NCBI GenBank assembly: GCA_015296065.1
Contig: DVDU01000252.1
Coordinates: 1 to 45,816 of the forward strand
Direction of reading: 5' to 3'
Source: Oscillatoriaceae cyanobacterium M33_DOE_052
Lineage (GTDB): Bacteria; Cyanobacteriota; Cyanobacteriia; Cyanobacteriales; Laspinemataceae
Length of the DNA stretch: 45,816 nt
The translations under genes and the position numbers were made by a program. The notes under the pieces are model-generated. The model was not told where the DNA came from. It made no database searches and was given only the letters and a program-made list of their open reading frames with translations. The first letter of the stretch is position 1. Each line of letters begins with the position of its first letter. This document shows, piece by piece, positions 1 to 8,167 of this stretch.

Positions 1-86
1 CCCCACACTTCCCACACTCCCCACACTCCCCACACTTCCCACACTCCCCACACTCCCCACACTCCCCACACTCCCCACACTCCCCC
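1..86. repeat. 9-bp tandem array (GGGGAGTGT on minus strand)
   Basis: About nine and a half perfect or near-perfect copies of a 9-bp unit, with GGGAAGTGT variants, run into the window edge. Read on the minus strand it continues the mfd frame as repeated Gly-Ser-Val. The same unit recurs at 30790-30886 and 42276-42370. Confidence 0.95.
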
Positions 87-495
87 CGTGCCCTGGTCCA
101 TTCGGTTCTAGCTCCCAGTTAATCAACATTCCCGATGTGCTGGGATAAAAGTGGACTAGATCCCAACCCATTGCCTCCAACTGGAGCGCCCAGCGGGTCG
201 CCTCTTCTGTGGAAGCAGTGACTACGAGCAGTTGCGCGCCCGAGAGGGGACGGGGTGACGGGGTGACGGGGTGACGGGGTGACGGGGGGACGGTTCGCTG
301 GTCTCCTGATTCAGAGGTTCTCGTCTGGGCAAGGGTGGTGGTGAGTAAGCCTTTGGCAAGGCGGGGGATTCCGCCCAAGTAGAGCGCATTGCATGACTCG
401 CCGTTAGCGCCCCGAATGGGTGTTTCCAGTTTGTTCAGTAGTTCTGCGTGGAGGGGTGATGCGGACAGGGTACGAACGATCGATGCAAAATACAT
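1..495 (-). CDS. mfd: Transcription-repair coupling factor Mfd, N-terminal part, runs off the window
   Basis: A frame stays open on the minus strand from an ATG at 495 to the window edge (165 codons, no stop). The start MYFASIVRTLSASPLHAEL, then GIPRLAKGLLTTTLAQ, LLVVTASTEEATRWA and QLEAMGWDLVHFYP match the N-terminal UvrB-like domain of cyanobacterial Mfd. Mfd is the ATP-dependent translocase that removes stalled RNA polymerase and recruits UvrA. Two 9-bp tandem arrays lie inside the frame. One (246-293) gives a PSPRHPVTPSPRP peptide between AQ and LLVVTA, where family members have only a few residues. The other (1-86) gives a GSV repeat soon after VHFYP. Nine is a multiple of three, so neither array breaks the frame. 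The stretch after VHFYP does not look like the usual SEASPYEPFD, so the gene may be a decayed or rearranged copy. Most of the gene, including the helicase motifs, lies outside the window. Confidence 0.7.
   Translation of the reverse strand, partial: MYFASIVRTLSASPLHAELLNKLETPIRGANGESCNALYLGGIPRLAKGLLTTTLAQTRTSESGDQRTVPPSPRHPVTPSPRPLSGAQLLVVTASTEEATRWALQLEAMGWDLVHFYPSTSGMLINWELEPNGPGHGGSVGSVGSVGSVGSVGSVGSVGSVGSVG
246..293. repeat. 9-bp tandem array (GGGGTGACG) inside mfd
   Basis: Five adjacent 9-bp units, the outer ones slightly divergent. The minus-strand translation is an in-frame Ser-Pro-Arg-His-Pro-Val-Thr-Pro type peptide. The unit is the same as in the array at 11007-11082. Confidence 0.9.
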
Positions 496-515
496 AATTC
501 TCAGGTCTTTTGTAG

Positions 516-560
516 CCCTCACCCTCCCCTCTCCCCAGTGGGGAGAGGGGAGGGTGAGGG
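516..560. repeat. Perfect 21-bp inverted repeat with 3-nt loop
   Basis: Arm 516-536 (starts CCCTCACCCTCCCC) is the exact reverse complement of 540-560, separated by AGT. It lies between the stop of the HATPase fragment (570) and the mfd start (495), both on the minus strand. It has no T-run after it in either direction, so it is more likely a member of the dispersed CCCTCACCC...GGGTGAGGG palindrome family than a classical terminator. Related copies are at 10222-10278 and 14279-14320. Confidence 0.85.
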
Positions 561-569
561 GGCAGGAGG

Positions 570-1010
570 TTAAATTATAGGGCCTACTGGCAGAGTAAAA
601 TAAAACGTAGTTTCATCCTCTGAGTTAGATTCTACCCAGATTCGCCCCCCGTGTAGTTCCACAATTTTTTTGCAGATAGCCAAACCGATACCGGCACCGG
701 GGTATTCTTCGGGAGAGTCTAAACGCTGGAAAATCTGAAACAGGTGCTGAAAGTATTCCGGCTTGCTCCCAATGCCTCGGTCATGGAAGCTAAAGCAAAT
801 GTTACCATTAGCAGCCTCTACACTCACTCGCGATCGGGGGGCAATGTTGGGACGGTGAAACTTAATGCCATTATCTAGCCTGTGCCAGAAAAGCTGCAAT
901 AATAGTTTTTTATTGTCCCGGACTTTTGGCAGGGCTTCAACGGTAATTTTAGCCGCCTTGATTTCAATAATTTTCTTCATTTTGGGGACTGCTTTTCCAT
1001 TATTTCCCAT
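570..1010 (-). CDS. Stand-alone histidine-kinase ATPase domain (HATPase_c fragment)
   Basis: This 146-residue protein holds only the ATP-binding half of a sensor histidine kinase. A degenerate N box (HRLDNGIKF) keeps the second Asn but has His where the first Asn of the N-L-x-x-N motif normally sits. It is followed by a G1 box (DRGIGSKPEY), an F box (LFQIFQRL) and a G2 box (GAGIGLAICKKIVELHGG). This is the arrangement seen in phytochrome-type cyanobacterial kinases. The HisKA dimerisation domain with the phospho-accepting His and any sensor region are missing; upstream DNA is AT-rich and shows no kinase remnant. It could be a 5'-deleted pseudogene, or a small kinase lobe acting in trans. The first 20 residues are Lys-rich and resemble no kinase N-terminus, which favours decay. 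The closest receiver gene (2599) is on the other strand, 1.6 kb away. Confidence 0.7.
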   Translation of the reverse strand: MGNNGKAVPKMKKIIEIKAAKITVEALPKVRDNKKLLLQLFWHRLDNGIKFHRPNIAPRSRVSVEAANGNICFSFHDRGIGSKPEYFQHLFQIFQRLDSPEEYPGAGIGLAICKKIVELHGGRIWVESNSEDETTFYFTLPVGPII

Positions 1011-2562
1011 GATTAATAATTTTTATTTAATTAGAAATTGTCATTAGTTTTACCTGTTTTTTAAATAAAAACTTTTAATTATGCCTAACATTCTGGCAGT
1101 AAATTTAGCAATACTTAAAGGCTGTTTGTCAGATTTATTATTGTTTTACTGTTGTCTAGCTAATTTCTAGCAAAATAATTTTTAAAGACAATGAATGTTC
1201 ATATGCTACCTGCTTTATGCCGAAGGTTTATGGGCACCAGTTAAAATTTTTGGCAATTTACCTATTTTTTTAGATTATACAATTTCTCAATTATATTGGC
1301 GATTTTTAGTCTCACATTTACTGGTATAGATGAAAATGTTGTGACAGCAGGGTTAAAAAAATGAGAAAAATTTTCATCCCCATATCCCTGACGGCATATC
1401 TCGGCTTTCCACTCCCAAATCCCAGGCTGCGGCTCTACCGGGTATTTGACAACTGGGTTTTTTTGGACAATAATATATGTGGGTACTCAGTGGCGGTATG
1501 GGTTGCTGAAGGCTTCTTGCCCAGGCGGCTGTTCAGCCCCTGGGTTAGTGGCACGCCTGCGGTTTTTCGGCTCTCCGGTGGCCTATCTGTGGCCTATCTC
1601 AATGCTAATGGTATTCAGTTGGTTTTGGATTAGTGGATATAGCTGACAGGATATTCCCGGTTGATTCGGTGTGGTTGTCGTGCCTCTCTCCCCCTACACC
1701 TACAGGAGAATGATTCCCGCTTCCATCTGTACCTCACTCATCAGAAAAACCCTGTATATAGGATTTTTCCAATGAATCTGCTTCTGTCATCTCCGCTTGG
1801 GCTGGTATCCGGTTAAAATCCAAGATTCACAATAGGAGAAACTCTATATATCGACCCAGTAATAAAACAATATTATTTTACAAAAATTTATGCCATATTC
1901 ACAGAATATTCATAATTGCCTAATCTAAAACAATTAAATATTTGAAAAATTCACTAAAATTATTAAATCTAAAAATTAGATTAGCCGGAAATTGTGGTGG
2001 TTTATTTCCGCAACGCACAAGGTAGTTAGGGCATTTGGGCCGTGGGGGGCAACCGGCATTAATTTTTCGGATCTAGGCTTTTTATTTTCTGGGAGGTAAA
2101 ATCTTTTCATAGATTGCCGCCCCTCCTCACGGGGGTAATACCATTTGACTTTAGATGTGGAACAGATAGTGGAGGAAGGGACCGCTCTTACTGATGGGGC
2201 ATCGGCTCCTCCTAACCCCCCTTGTTCAAGAAGAGCTTGCGAGTTCCCCCCGTTTTTCAGGGGGGCTAGGAGCTGAACTGTTTCGGGATTAAATGGAAAT
2301 GGGATAAACTGGCTCAACCTAAATGTCAGTGCAGGCGATCGGGGTTGTGGCTGTGCCCCATATGAACCCCCCCCACTGACTAGACTGGGAATGAGATTCA
2401 CTATTTGTGCTGCACACAACTGACAACACGCTGGAATTGACACTTTTCTCCTCATCTGGCTAACTGCTGCTATAATCGAGCTATGTCAATTGCAATTATA
2501 TTGCCGAGTTTGGCGAAAGAGCTAAGCAACAGTCAACGATAGACTGCGAGGGCAAACATTCA
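1011..2562. other. 1.55-kb stretch with no convincing gene
   Basis: 1011-1360 and 1840-1975 are AT-rich. 1361-1650 contains short overlapping plus-strand frames with no recognisable domain. 1976-2455 contains a minus-strand frame of 159 codons with low-complexity composition across an inverted repeat. No RNA gene was recognised. The AT-rich parts contrast with the GC-richer, repeat-rich spacers elsewhere in the window. Confidence 0.6.
2209..2272. repeat. Inverted repeat, 13-bp arms with one mismatch
   Basis: CTCCTAACCCCCC (2209-2221) pairs with GGGGGGCTAGGAG (2260-2272) across a 38-nt loop. It looks like one of the small dispersed palindromes common in filamentous cyanobacteria. Confidence 0.7.
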
Positions 2563-2598
2563 TTGATCGGGAGGTCAGCTTCTGGCTGGAGAAAAGTT

Positions 2599-2973
2599 AT
2601 GAACAAACGAATTTTGATTATTGACGATGATGATTATATTAGAGAACTGACCCAAGTGAGCTTGGAACTAGGGGCAGGATGGGAGGTGGTGGGGGCAGGT
2701 TCTGGTAAGGAAGGAATTGCCAAGGCAGCAGCGGAACAACCGGACGCGATTTTGCTCGATGTGATGATGCCAAATATGGATGGCTTGGATACTTTACAAG
2801 CTCTGCGCTGTGATGCCAAAATGCAGAACATTCCGGTAATTTTTTTCACGGCGATCGATTCCGATAAGCGGGACAAGTTGGCACAAACTTTAGGTGTGGC
2901 AGCGGTTTTTGACAAGCCTTTTAATCCCATTACCTTGGCTAGTGAAGTAGCGGCGGTTTTGGGATGGAATTGA
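2599..2973 (+). CDS. CheY-like single-domain response regulator
   Basis: A 124-residue receiver domain with no output domain. The acidic pocket is D9-D12 (IIDDDDYIR), the phospho-acceptor is D54 in ILLDVMMPNMDG, the conserved Thr is in VIFFTAID, and the conserved Lys is in VFDKPFNP, so phosphotransfer chemistry looks intact. The ATG at 2599 is chosen over the upstream frame extension because GGAG sits 7 nt before it. Such proteins pass phosphate to a downstream partner or modulate a motor or kinase. No intact kinase is adjacent; only the HATPase fragment at 570-1010 lies upstream, on the opposite strand. The gene converges on ktrA with a 16-bp gap. The partner cannot be named from context. 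Confidence 0.9.
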   Translation: MNKRILIIDDDDYIRELTQVSLELGAGWEVVGAGSGKEGIAKAAAEQPDAILLDVMMPNMDGLDTLQALRCDAKMQNIPVIFFTAIDSDKRDKLAQTLGVAAVFDKPFNPITLASEVAAVLGWN

Positions 2974-2989
2974 TGGGCAGTTCCGGTGT

Positions 2990-3685
2990 TTACAGGGGCA
3001 AACGAGCGATGTCTTTATTGTCCCCAATGACAACCATCGCGGATCCTTTTTGCAGGCGTTGGTTGGGTGGGGGATTGATTTCAAATTTATCCCCACTGGA
3101 GACGGCAAGGACGTTGAGTCCGTAGCGGTTGCGCAGTTGCAAGTCGGCAATGGTTTTGCCATCAAACTGCTCTGGTACTATCACTTCGACGATGCTGTGT
3201 TCGGGGTCAAGCTCAAATTGGTCGAGGATGCGGGGTTTGGTGAGACTGCGAGCCAGTTCACAACCCATTTCTCGTTCGGGAAATACCACCAAGTCGGCGC
3301 CGACTTTTTTGAGCAGTTTCATGTGGATTTCCGAGGAGGCTTTGGCTACCACATGGGGGACTCCGGCTTCTTTGAGGTTGAGGGTGGTGATGATGCTTTG
3401 GGCGAGATAGTTGCCGATCGCCACAATTACGGTGTCAAATTCAGCGATCCCCGCCTCTTGTACTGCACCGGGTTCGGTGGTGTCTAGTTCTATGGCGTGG
3501 GAGGCAATGCGATCGCTCAAAACTTGGCTAACTTTTTTCTCTTCGCTATCTATTGCCAAAACTTCGTATCCCAACCCATGCAGGGTGGAACATACCGCCA
3601 TACCAAAACGCCCCAAACCGATGACAGCAAACTGCTTATTGTTATTGCGCAAACTGCGAAAGAAACCGAGAGAGGATAAATTCAC
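2990..3685 (-). CDS. ktrA: Potassium uptake regulatory subunit KtrA (TrkA family)
   Basis: A cytoplasmic RCK protein of about 231 residues that gates the KtrB K+ translocation subunit in response to nucleotides. The N-terminal Rossmann fold (RCK_N) carries the dinucleotide-binding GLGRFG motif, followed by an acidic residue at the end of the second strand (LAIDSEEKK). The C-terminal half (from about residue 150, ILDQFELDPEHSIVEV) is an RCK_C/TrkA-C domain. The start is taken as the GTG at 3685 (reading NLSSLGFFRSL), which has GGAG about 8 nt upstream; a GTG at 3694 is the alternative. It lies downstream of ktrB on the same strand with about 155 bp of 7-bp repeats between them. The pair most likely forms the KtrAB system, which is Na+-dependent in cyanobacteria. 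No KtrE-like gene is in the window. Confidence 0.9.
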   Translation of the reverse strand: MNLSSLGFFRSLRNNNKQFAVIGLGRFGMAVCSTLHGLGYEVLAIDSEEKKVSQVLSDRIASHAIELDTTEPGAVQEAGIAEFDTVIVAIGNYLAQSIITTLNLKEAGVPHVVAKASSEIHMKLLKKVGADLVVFPEREMGCELARSLTKPRILDQFELDPEHSIVEVIVPEQFDGKTIADLQLRNRYGLNVLAVSSGDKFEINPPPNQRLQKGSAMVVIGDNKDIARLPL

Positions 3686-3718
3686 TTTTGGCACTCCAAT
3701 GTCACTGATAATTGGTTC

Positions 3719-3838
3719 TTAGTCATTTGTCACTGGTCATTTGTCACTGATAATTGGTTCTTAGTCATTTGTCACTGGTCATTTGTCACTGGTCATTTGT
3801 CACTGGTCAAAGGACAAAGGACTAATGACCAATTACTA
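3719..3838. repeat. Heptameric tandem repeats between ktrB and ktrA
   Basis: Runs of GTCATTTGTCACTG-type units with interspersed GACAAAGGACAAAGGAC. A longer block (GATAATTGGTTCTTAGTCATT) is itself duplicated. This family of 7-bp repeats fills many spacers in the window. Confidence 0.9.
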
Positions 3839-3840
3839 AT

Positions 3841-5175
3841 TCAACCCACCAAGATTTCTTCATCGGGATAGCGCAGAGCGGTGGGGGTGGGTTCGCCGAG
3901 GATGGCGGAGAGAAGCAGCAGGACGCCGACACGCCCAATATACATAGTGGCAACCAAAACTAATTTAGCAAAGGTGGAGAGGCTCGCTGTAATCCCCATT
4001 GACAGACCCACGGTGGCGAAGGCGGATACTACTTCAAAGATGATGGCGATCGGGGAGATGGTGGGGTCGCTGATGGCGATGAGGGTGCTGGAGATAGCAG
4101 CTACCATCAAAGAACCAATGAAGACCCCCACAGCTTTTAATACCAGTTCTGGAGGAATCTGGCGCTGGTAGCAAAGCACTTGGGTGCGCCCTTCTATCAC
4201 TGCTTGTGTGGTGTTAAACAATACCCGGGCGGTGGTGGTTTTGATCCCGCCGCCGGTACTACCAGGACAAGCGCCGATAAACATTAAAATGATGCTGACA
4301 AAGATGCCAGCGGCGGTCATTTTGCCGATGTCGATGGTGTTAAAACCAGCAGTGCGGCAAGTTACAGACTGAAACCAAGCCGCCATTACCTGGCCGCCAA
4401 TGCTTAAGGGCTCTAAAGTTGCGGGGTTGCCAATTTCGGTAGAGAAACACAAAACTGTCCCGAAAATGAGGAGAAACAGGGTGGTGGTGGTGGCAACTTT
4501 GAACTGGAGGGAAAAAATACTGCGTCCGCTGCGTCCTTTGAGACGATCGCGCACCCAGCGGTAGCTCTCCACAATCGTATCGTAGCCAATCCCTCCCAGA
4601 ATAATCAAAGCGGTGATCGTGAAGTTAATAATGGGGGATGTGACATACTGCATCAGGTTGTCGGGAAACAGACCGAAACCCGCATTGTTAAAGGCGCTGA
4701 TGCTGTGAAACACCGACAGCCACAAACCCCTACCGCTGCCGTATTCCGGTTTGAACACCAGCATCAGCAGAAACACTCCGGCGGTTTCGATAATCAGGGT
4801 GGCAATGATAATCGATCGCACCAGTTCCAAAACACCCGCCATTCCTGGTTTATCAAACGATTGCTGCAAAGCCACTTTGTCCCGCAATCGGAATTTGCGC
4901 CCCAACAGCAGCAGTAAAAAACTGCTCGCCGTCATGTAACCCAACCCGCCGATTTGAATCAGCAAGGCGATTACCCCTTGTCCAAAACTGGAGAAATAAG
5001 TCCCCGTATCCACCACGGTTAAACCGGTGACACACACCGCTGAGGTGGAGGTGAATAGGGCGGTGACGAATGAGCCCCATTCCCCGTCCGCCAAGGATAT
5101 GGGCAGGGTTAGTAAGATGGCACCAGCGAGGATGGCTGCCATAAATCCCAGGCAAATTCTTCTAGCGACTGTCAT
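3841..5175 (-). CDS. ktrB: Potassium uptake membrane subunit KtrB (TrkH family)
   Basis: A 444-residue integral membrane protein made of four M1-P-M2 repeats, forming the K+ translocating subunit of the Ktr system. The four pore-loop glycines can be read in SAVCVTGLTV, SISAFNNAGFG, SVTCRTAGFNT and VSAFATVGLSMG; GACPGSTGGGIKT marks the third inner-helix/gating-loop region. It ends RYPDEEILVG, without extra domains. The start ATG at 5175 lies inside a GACAAATGACA heptamer repeat, so the repeat appears to supply the start codon. It is transcribed before ktrA. It probably supports osmotic adaptation together with the osmoprotectant importer at 27270-29692, though the two loci are far apart. Confidence 0.95.
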   Translation of the reverse strand: MTVARRICLGFMAAILAGAILLTLPISLADGEWGSFVTALFTSTSAVCVTGLTVVDTGTYFSSFGQGVIALLIQIGGLGYMTASSFLLLLLGRKFRLRDKVALQQSFDKPGMAGVLELVRSIIIATLIIETAGVFLLMLVFKPEYGSGRGLWLSVFHSISAFNNAGFGLFPDNLMQYVTSPIINFTITALIILGGIGYDTIVESYRWVRDRLKGRSGRSIFSLQFKVATTTTLFLLIFGTVLCFSTEIGNPATLEPLSIGGQVMAAWFQSVTCRTAGFNTIDIGKMTAAGIFVSIILMFIGACPGSTGGGIKTTTARVLFNTTQAVIEGRTQVLCYQRQIPPELVLKAVGVFIGSLMVAAISSTLIAISDPTISPIAIIFEVVSAFATVGLSMGITASLSTFAKLVLVATMYIGRVGVLLLLSAILGEPTPTALRYPDEEILVG

Positions 5176-5272
5176 TTGTCAAAAGTCATTTGTCAAACGT
5201 CCTTTGTCCTTTGTCCTTTGTCCTTTGTTCTTTGTCCAATGACTGTGTGACAAGGGACAAGGGACTAAGGAC
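5173..5272. repeat. Heptameric tandem repeats between ktrB and the methyltransferase
   Basis: GTCATTTGTCAAAAG, then several GTCCTTT units, then GACAAGGGACTAAGGACC. It occupies the divergent promoter region between ktrB (minus) and the gene at 5324 (plus). Confidence 0.9.
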
Positions 5273-5323
5273 CAATATATAATTAATCACAACTGACCAC
5301 CGTAAATTACAAGCAATCAGGCC

Positions 5324-6232
5324 ATGAATGCCGGACTCTACCAGCAAATTCAGCAATTTTACGACGCTTCCAGCGGTTTATGGGAGCAGCTATGGGGTCC
5401 ACATATGCACCACGGCTACTATGGCCGAGAGGGTGGCAATCAGGTGGAAAGACGACAAGCCCAAGTTGACTTAATCGAAGCACTCCTCAACGCCGCTACG
5501 GACAAATTGGGCGTGAATTTGCCCGATCGGATCAGCTCTTTCCTCGATGTGGGGTGCGGTATTGGCGGTAGTACCCTCTACCTCGCCCAGAAGTTTAACG
5601 CTTCAGGCACCGGTATCACCCTCTCCCCAGTTCAAGCCGCCAGAGCCAGCGCCAGAGCTGCCGCCGCCCACCTATCACCCCAAACCACCTTCTTAGTCGC
5701 CGACGCACTGAATACTCCTTTTGCCGACAATAGCTTCGATTTAGTGTGGTCTCTGGAAAGTGGCGAACATATGCCCGATAAGCATAAGTTGCTCCAGGAG
5801 TGCTATCGGGTACTCAAACCCGGGGGCACCCTGATTTTAGCCACCTGGTGTCACCGTCCCACTGCACCCACAGGTCTGGGCAGCATTGGGCTTAGTGGAC
5901 CGCTCCAACCCTCAGAACTCCGCCACTTAAAGCAGATTTATCGAGTTTACCACCTACCCTATGTGATTTCTCTACCGGAATATGAGGCGATCGCTCGCGC
6001 CGTCGGTTTCCTCAACCTCCACACCGCCGACTGGTCCGATGCTGTCGCCCCCTTCTGGGATGATGTCATCCGCTCCGCCTTCTCTCCCGCTGCCATCTTC
6101 GGCTTACTCCGCGCCGGTTTACCCACCATCAAAGGCGCTCTGGCTATGGGATTGATGAAAAACGGCTACCGCAGGGGCTTGATCCGTTACGGCGTCCTCT
6201 GGGCCACTAAAGGTGACGGGGTGATGAGGTGA
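5324..6232 (+). CDS. Gamma-tocopherol methyltransferase-like SAM-dependent methyltransferase
   Basis: A 302-residue class I methyltransferase. The N-terminal FYDASSGLWEQLWGPHMHHG, the SAM-binding FLDVGCGIGGSTLYLA, and LVWSLESGEHMPDK, RVLKPGGTLILATWCHR and TADWSDAVAPFWDDVI closely resemble cyanobacterial gamma-tocopherol methyltransferase (Synechocystis slr0089 type), which makes alpha-tocopherol from gamma-tocopherol. The assignment is supported by the homogentisate phytyltransferase two genes downstream. The related MPBQ/MSBQ methyltransferase is the alternative. No leader peptide is seen, unlike slr0089. The last residues (KGDGVMR, stop) are encoded by a GGTGACGGGGTGATGAGGTGA stretch related to the 9-bp arrays, so the natural C-terminus has been replaced or extended by repeat sequence. 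Confidence 0.85.
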   Translation: MNAGLYQQIQQFYDASSGLWEQLWGPHMHHGYYGREGGNQVERRQAQVDLIEALLNAATDKLGVNLPDRISSFLDVGCGIGGSTLYLAQKFNASGTGITLSPVQAARASARAAAAHLSPQTTFLVADALNTPFADNSFDLVWSLESGEHMPDKHKLLQECYRVLKPGGTLILATWCHRPTAPTGLGSIGLSGPLQPSELRHLKQIYRVYHLPYVISLPEYEAIARAVGFLNLHTADWSDAVAPFWDDVIRSAFSPAAIFGLLRAGLPTIKGALAMGLMKNGYRRGLIRYGVLWATKGDGVMR

Positions 6233-6258
6233 TGGGGGGGACCAGGTTTCTTCTCCAA

Positions 6259-6318
6259 GTGACAAATGACAAATGACAAATGACAAATGACAAATGACAA
6301 ATGACAAATGACCAATAA
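6259..6318. repeat. Perfect heptamer array GACAAAT
   Basis: Seven nearly perfect GACAAAT units in a row, ending in GACCAATAACAAATC. The ATG of the following ABC transporter gene is one of the ATGs formed at unit junctions. Confidence 0.95.
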
Positions 6319-8107
6319 CAAATCACAGGCACCCCGTCACCCCCTAGGGCGCCTATTGAAGTACGGAAATAAATACCAGCGACCAATCTGGCTGGCTAGT
6401 ACATATTCAGTATTGAATAAAATCTTTGACTTAGCCCCACCCGCCTTAATTGGTGGCGCCGTTGATGTGGTAGTAAAACAAAAAGATTCTTTAATTGCCC
6501 AGCAGCTAGGCATCACGGATATTTTTGGCCAGCTCCTCTTCCTCACGTTTCTGAGTTTCATCATTTGGGGATTAGAATCCCTATTTGAATACACCTATGC
6601 CAAGGCTTGGCGCAATTTAGCCCAAAAAATCCAGCATGACTTACGCTTAGATGCCTACGGACATCTGCAAAATTTGGAATTGGCATATTTTGAAGAGCGC
6701 AGTACCGGTAATTTGATGGCAATTCTCAATGATGACATCAACCAGCTAGAGCGATTTTTGGATATTGGCGCTAATGAAATACTCCAAGTATCTACTACAG
6801 TGGTAGTTATTGGTGGGGCTTTTTTTCTCCTGGCTCCCACTGTGGCTTGGATGACAATGGCGCCAATACCGTTTATTATTTGGGGTGCGATTTGGTTTCA
6901 GGGTTTGCTGATGCCGAGATATGCCGCAGTCCGCGACCAAGCCAGCTTGCTCAATGCTCAATTAGCGAATAATATCACGGGCATTGTTACGATTAAGAGC
7001 TTTACAGCGGAAGATTACGAACTGCGCCGGATGGCGAACCAAAGTGAAGCCTACCAGCAAAGCAACCGCTACGCTATTGCTTTGAGTGCGGCGTTTATTC
7101 CGTTAATCAGAATTTTGATTTTGCTGGGATTTACGGGAATTTTGCTTTATGGCGGGATGGAAGCGGTTAATGGTAATTTAGCGGTAGGGACTTATAGTGT
7201 GCTGGTATTTCTCACCCAGCGGTTGCTCTGGCCTTTAACTCGGTTGGGCCAAACTCTGAATGAGTATCAAAGGGCAATGGCTTCTACGAATCGGGTGATG
7301 AATTTGCTGGATACTCCGATTACGATTCATCCGGGAGATCAACATTTACCGGTAGCCACTGTCAGGGGTGAGGTGGAGTTTGTTGATGTGACTTTTGCTT
7401 ATAATGGACGGGCGCCTGTGGTGGAGGGACTTTGTTTGCACATTCCAGCGGGAAAAACGATCGGGGTGGTGGGGGCGACTGGTTCTGGGAAGAGTACCCT
7501 AGTTAAGTTGTTGTTACGACTTTATGAGGTGCAGTCTGGTAAAATTACCCTGGATGGCATACCGTTACAAGAAATCCAGTTACAAGATTTGCGGCGAGCC
7601 ATTGGTTTGGTAAGTCAGGATGTGTTTTTGTTCCACGGTACGGTAGCGGATAATATTGCTTATGGCACTTTTGATGTGACTATGGAATCGGTGGTGGAAG
7701 CGGCAAAAATTGCCGAAGCCCATGATTTTATTGTGGAATTGCCCCAAGGTTATGATACTATTGTGGGCGAGCGGGGACAAAAGTTGTCCGGTGGGCAGAG
7801 ACAGCGGGTGGCGATCGCTCGTGCGGTGTTAAAAAACCCCCCCATCCTGGTTCTCGATGAAGCCACCAGCGCCGTGGATAATGAAACCGAAGCCGCCATA
7901 TCCCGTTCCCTGGAACGCATCACCCAACATCGCACCACGATCGCGATCGCTCATCGTCTCTCCACCATCCGCCACGCTGACAGCATTTATGTTATGGACC
8001 GAGGCAAATTAGTCGAATTTGGCACCCACGAACAGCTTATCGCCAAGTCCGGTATTTACGCCCAACTCTGGAATCTCCAAACGGGAATCAAAGGCGCATC
8101 TGTGTAA
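6308..8107 (+). CDS. ABC exporter, fused membrane and ATPase domains (MsbA/ABCB type)
   Basis: A 599-residue half-transporter. Residues about 30-320 form a six-helix exporter membrane domain with an [27 protein letters not shown] segment typical of ABC type I exporters. Residues about 355-590 form the nucleotide-binding domain with Walker [11 protein letters not shown]-loop VSQDVF, signature [14 protein letters not shown], Walker [13 protein letters not shown] and H-loop AIAHRLST. It would function as a homodimer. The substrate is not evident; lipids, lipophilic compounds or peptides are family possibilities. It sits between a tocopherol methyltransferase and homogentisate phytyltransferase, all on the same strand, with only 75 and 52 bp between genes. 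A role in moving tocopherol-related or membrane lipid substrates is therefore an attractive but unproven inference. The start ATG lies inside a GACAAAT repeat array. Confidence 0.9.
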   Translation: MTNNKSQAPRHPLGRLLKYGNKYQRPIWLASTYSVLNKIFDLAPPALIGGAVDVVVKQKDSLIAQQLGITDIFGQLLFLTFLSFIIWGLESLFEYTYAKAWRNLAQKIQHDLRLDAYGHLQNLELAYFEERSTGNLMAILNDDINQLERFLDIGANEILQVSTTVVVIGGAFFLLAPTVAWMTMAPIPFIIWGAIWFQGLLMPRYAAVRDQASLLNAQLANNITGIVTIKSFTAEDYELRRMANQSEAYQQSNRYAIALSAAFIPLIRILILLGFTGILLYGGMEAVNGNLAVGTYSVLVFLTQRLLWPLTRLGQTLNEYQRAMASTNRVMNLLDTPITIHPGDQHLPVATVRGEVEFVDVTFAYNGRAPVVEGLCLHIPAGKTIGVVGATGSGKSTLVKLLLRLYEVQSGKITLDGIPLQEIQLQDLRRAIGLVSQDVFLFHGTVADNIAYGTFDVTMESVVEAAKIAEAHDFIVELPQGYDTIVGERGQKLSGGQRQRVAIARAVLKNPPILVLDEATSAVDNETEAAISRSLERITQHRTTIAIAHRLSTIRHADSIYVMDRGKLVEFGTHEQLIAKSGIYAQLWNLQTGIKGASV

Positions 8108-8167
8108 AAATGACCAAGGACAAGTGACAAAAGAATCCCTACCCAAGGACAAATGACTAATGACTAA
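8108..8167. repeat. Degenerate heptamer repeats upstream of phytyltransferase
   Basis: TGACCAAGGACAAGTGACAAAAG and CAAGGACAAATGACTAATGACTA. It contributes both an AAGGA and the ATG used by the next gene. Confidence 0.85.

Noticed and set aside
1-86. CRISPR-like array
   Set aside because: Units are 9 bp and directly adjacent, with no spacers, and no cas genes are present; it is a tandem repeat.
1361-1633. 90-codon plus-strand frame as a gene
   Set aside because: Composition (Phe, Leu, Trp, Pro-rich without pattern) and an overlapping alternative frame suggest chance; no family recognised.
1976-2455. 159-codon minus-strand frame as a gene
   Set aside because: No domain, low-complexity composition, crosses an inverted repeat and lacks a ribosome-binding site.
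3050-3487. 145-codon plus-strand frame opposite ktrA
   Set aside because: Shadow of the KtrA coding sequence; Gly/Phe/Val-rich with no domain.
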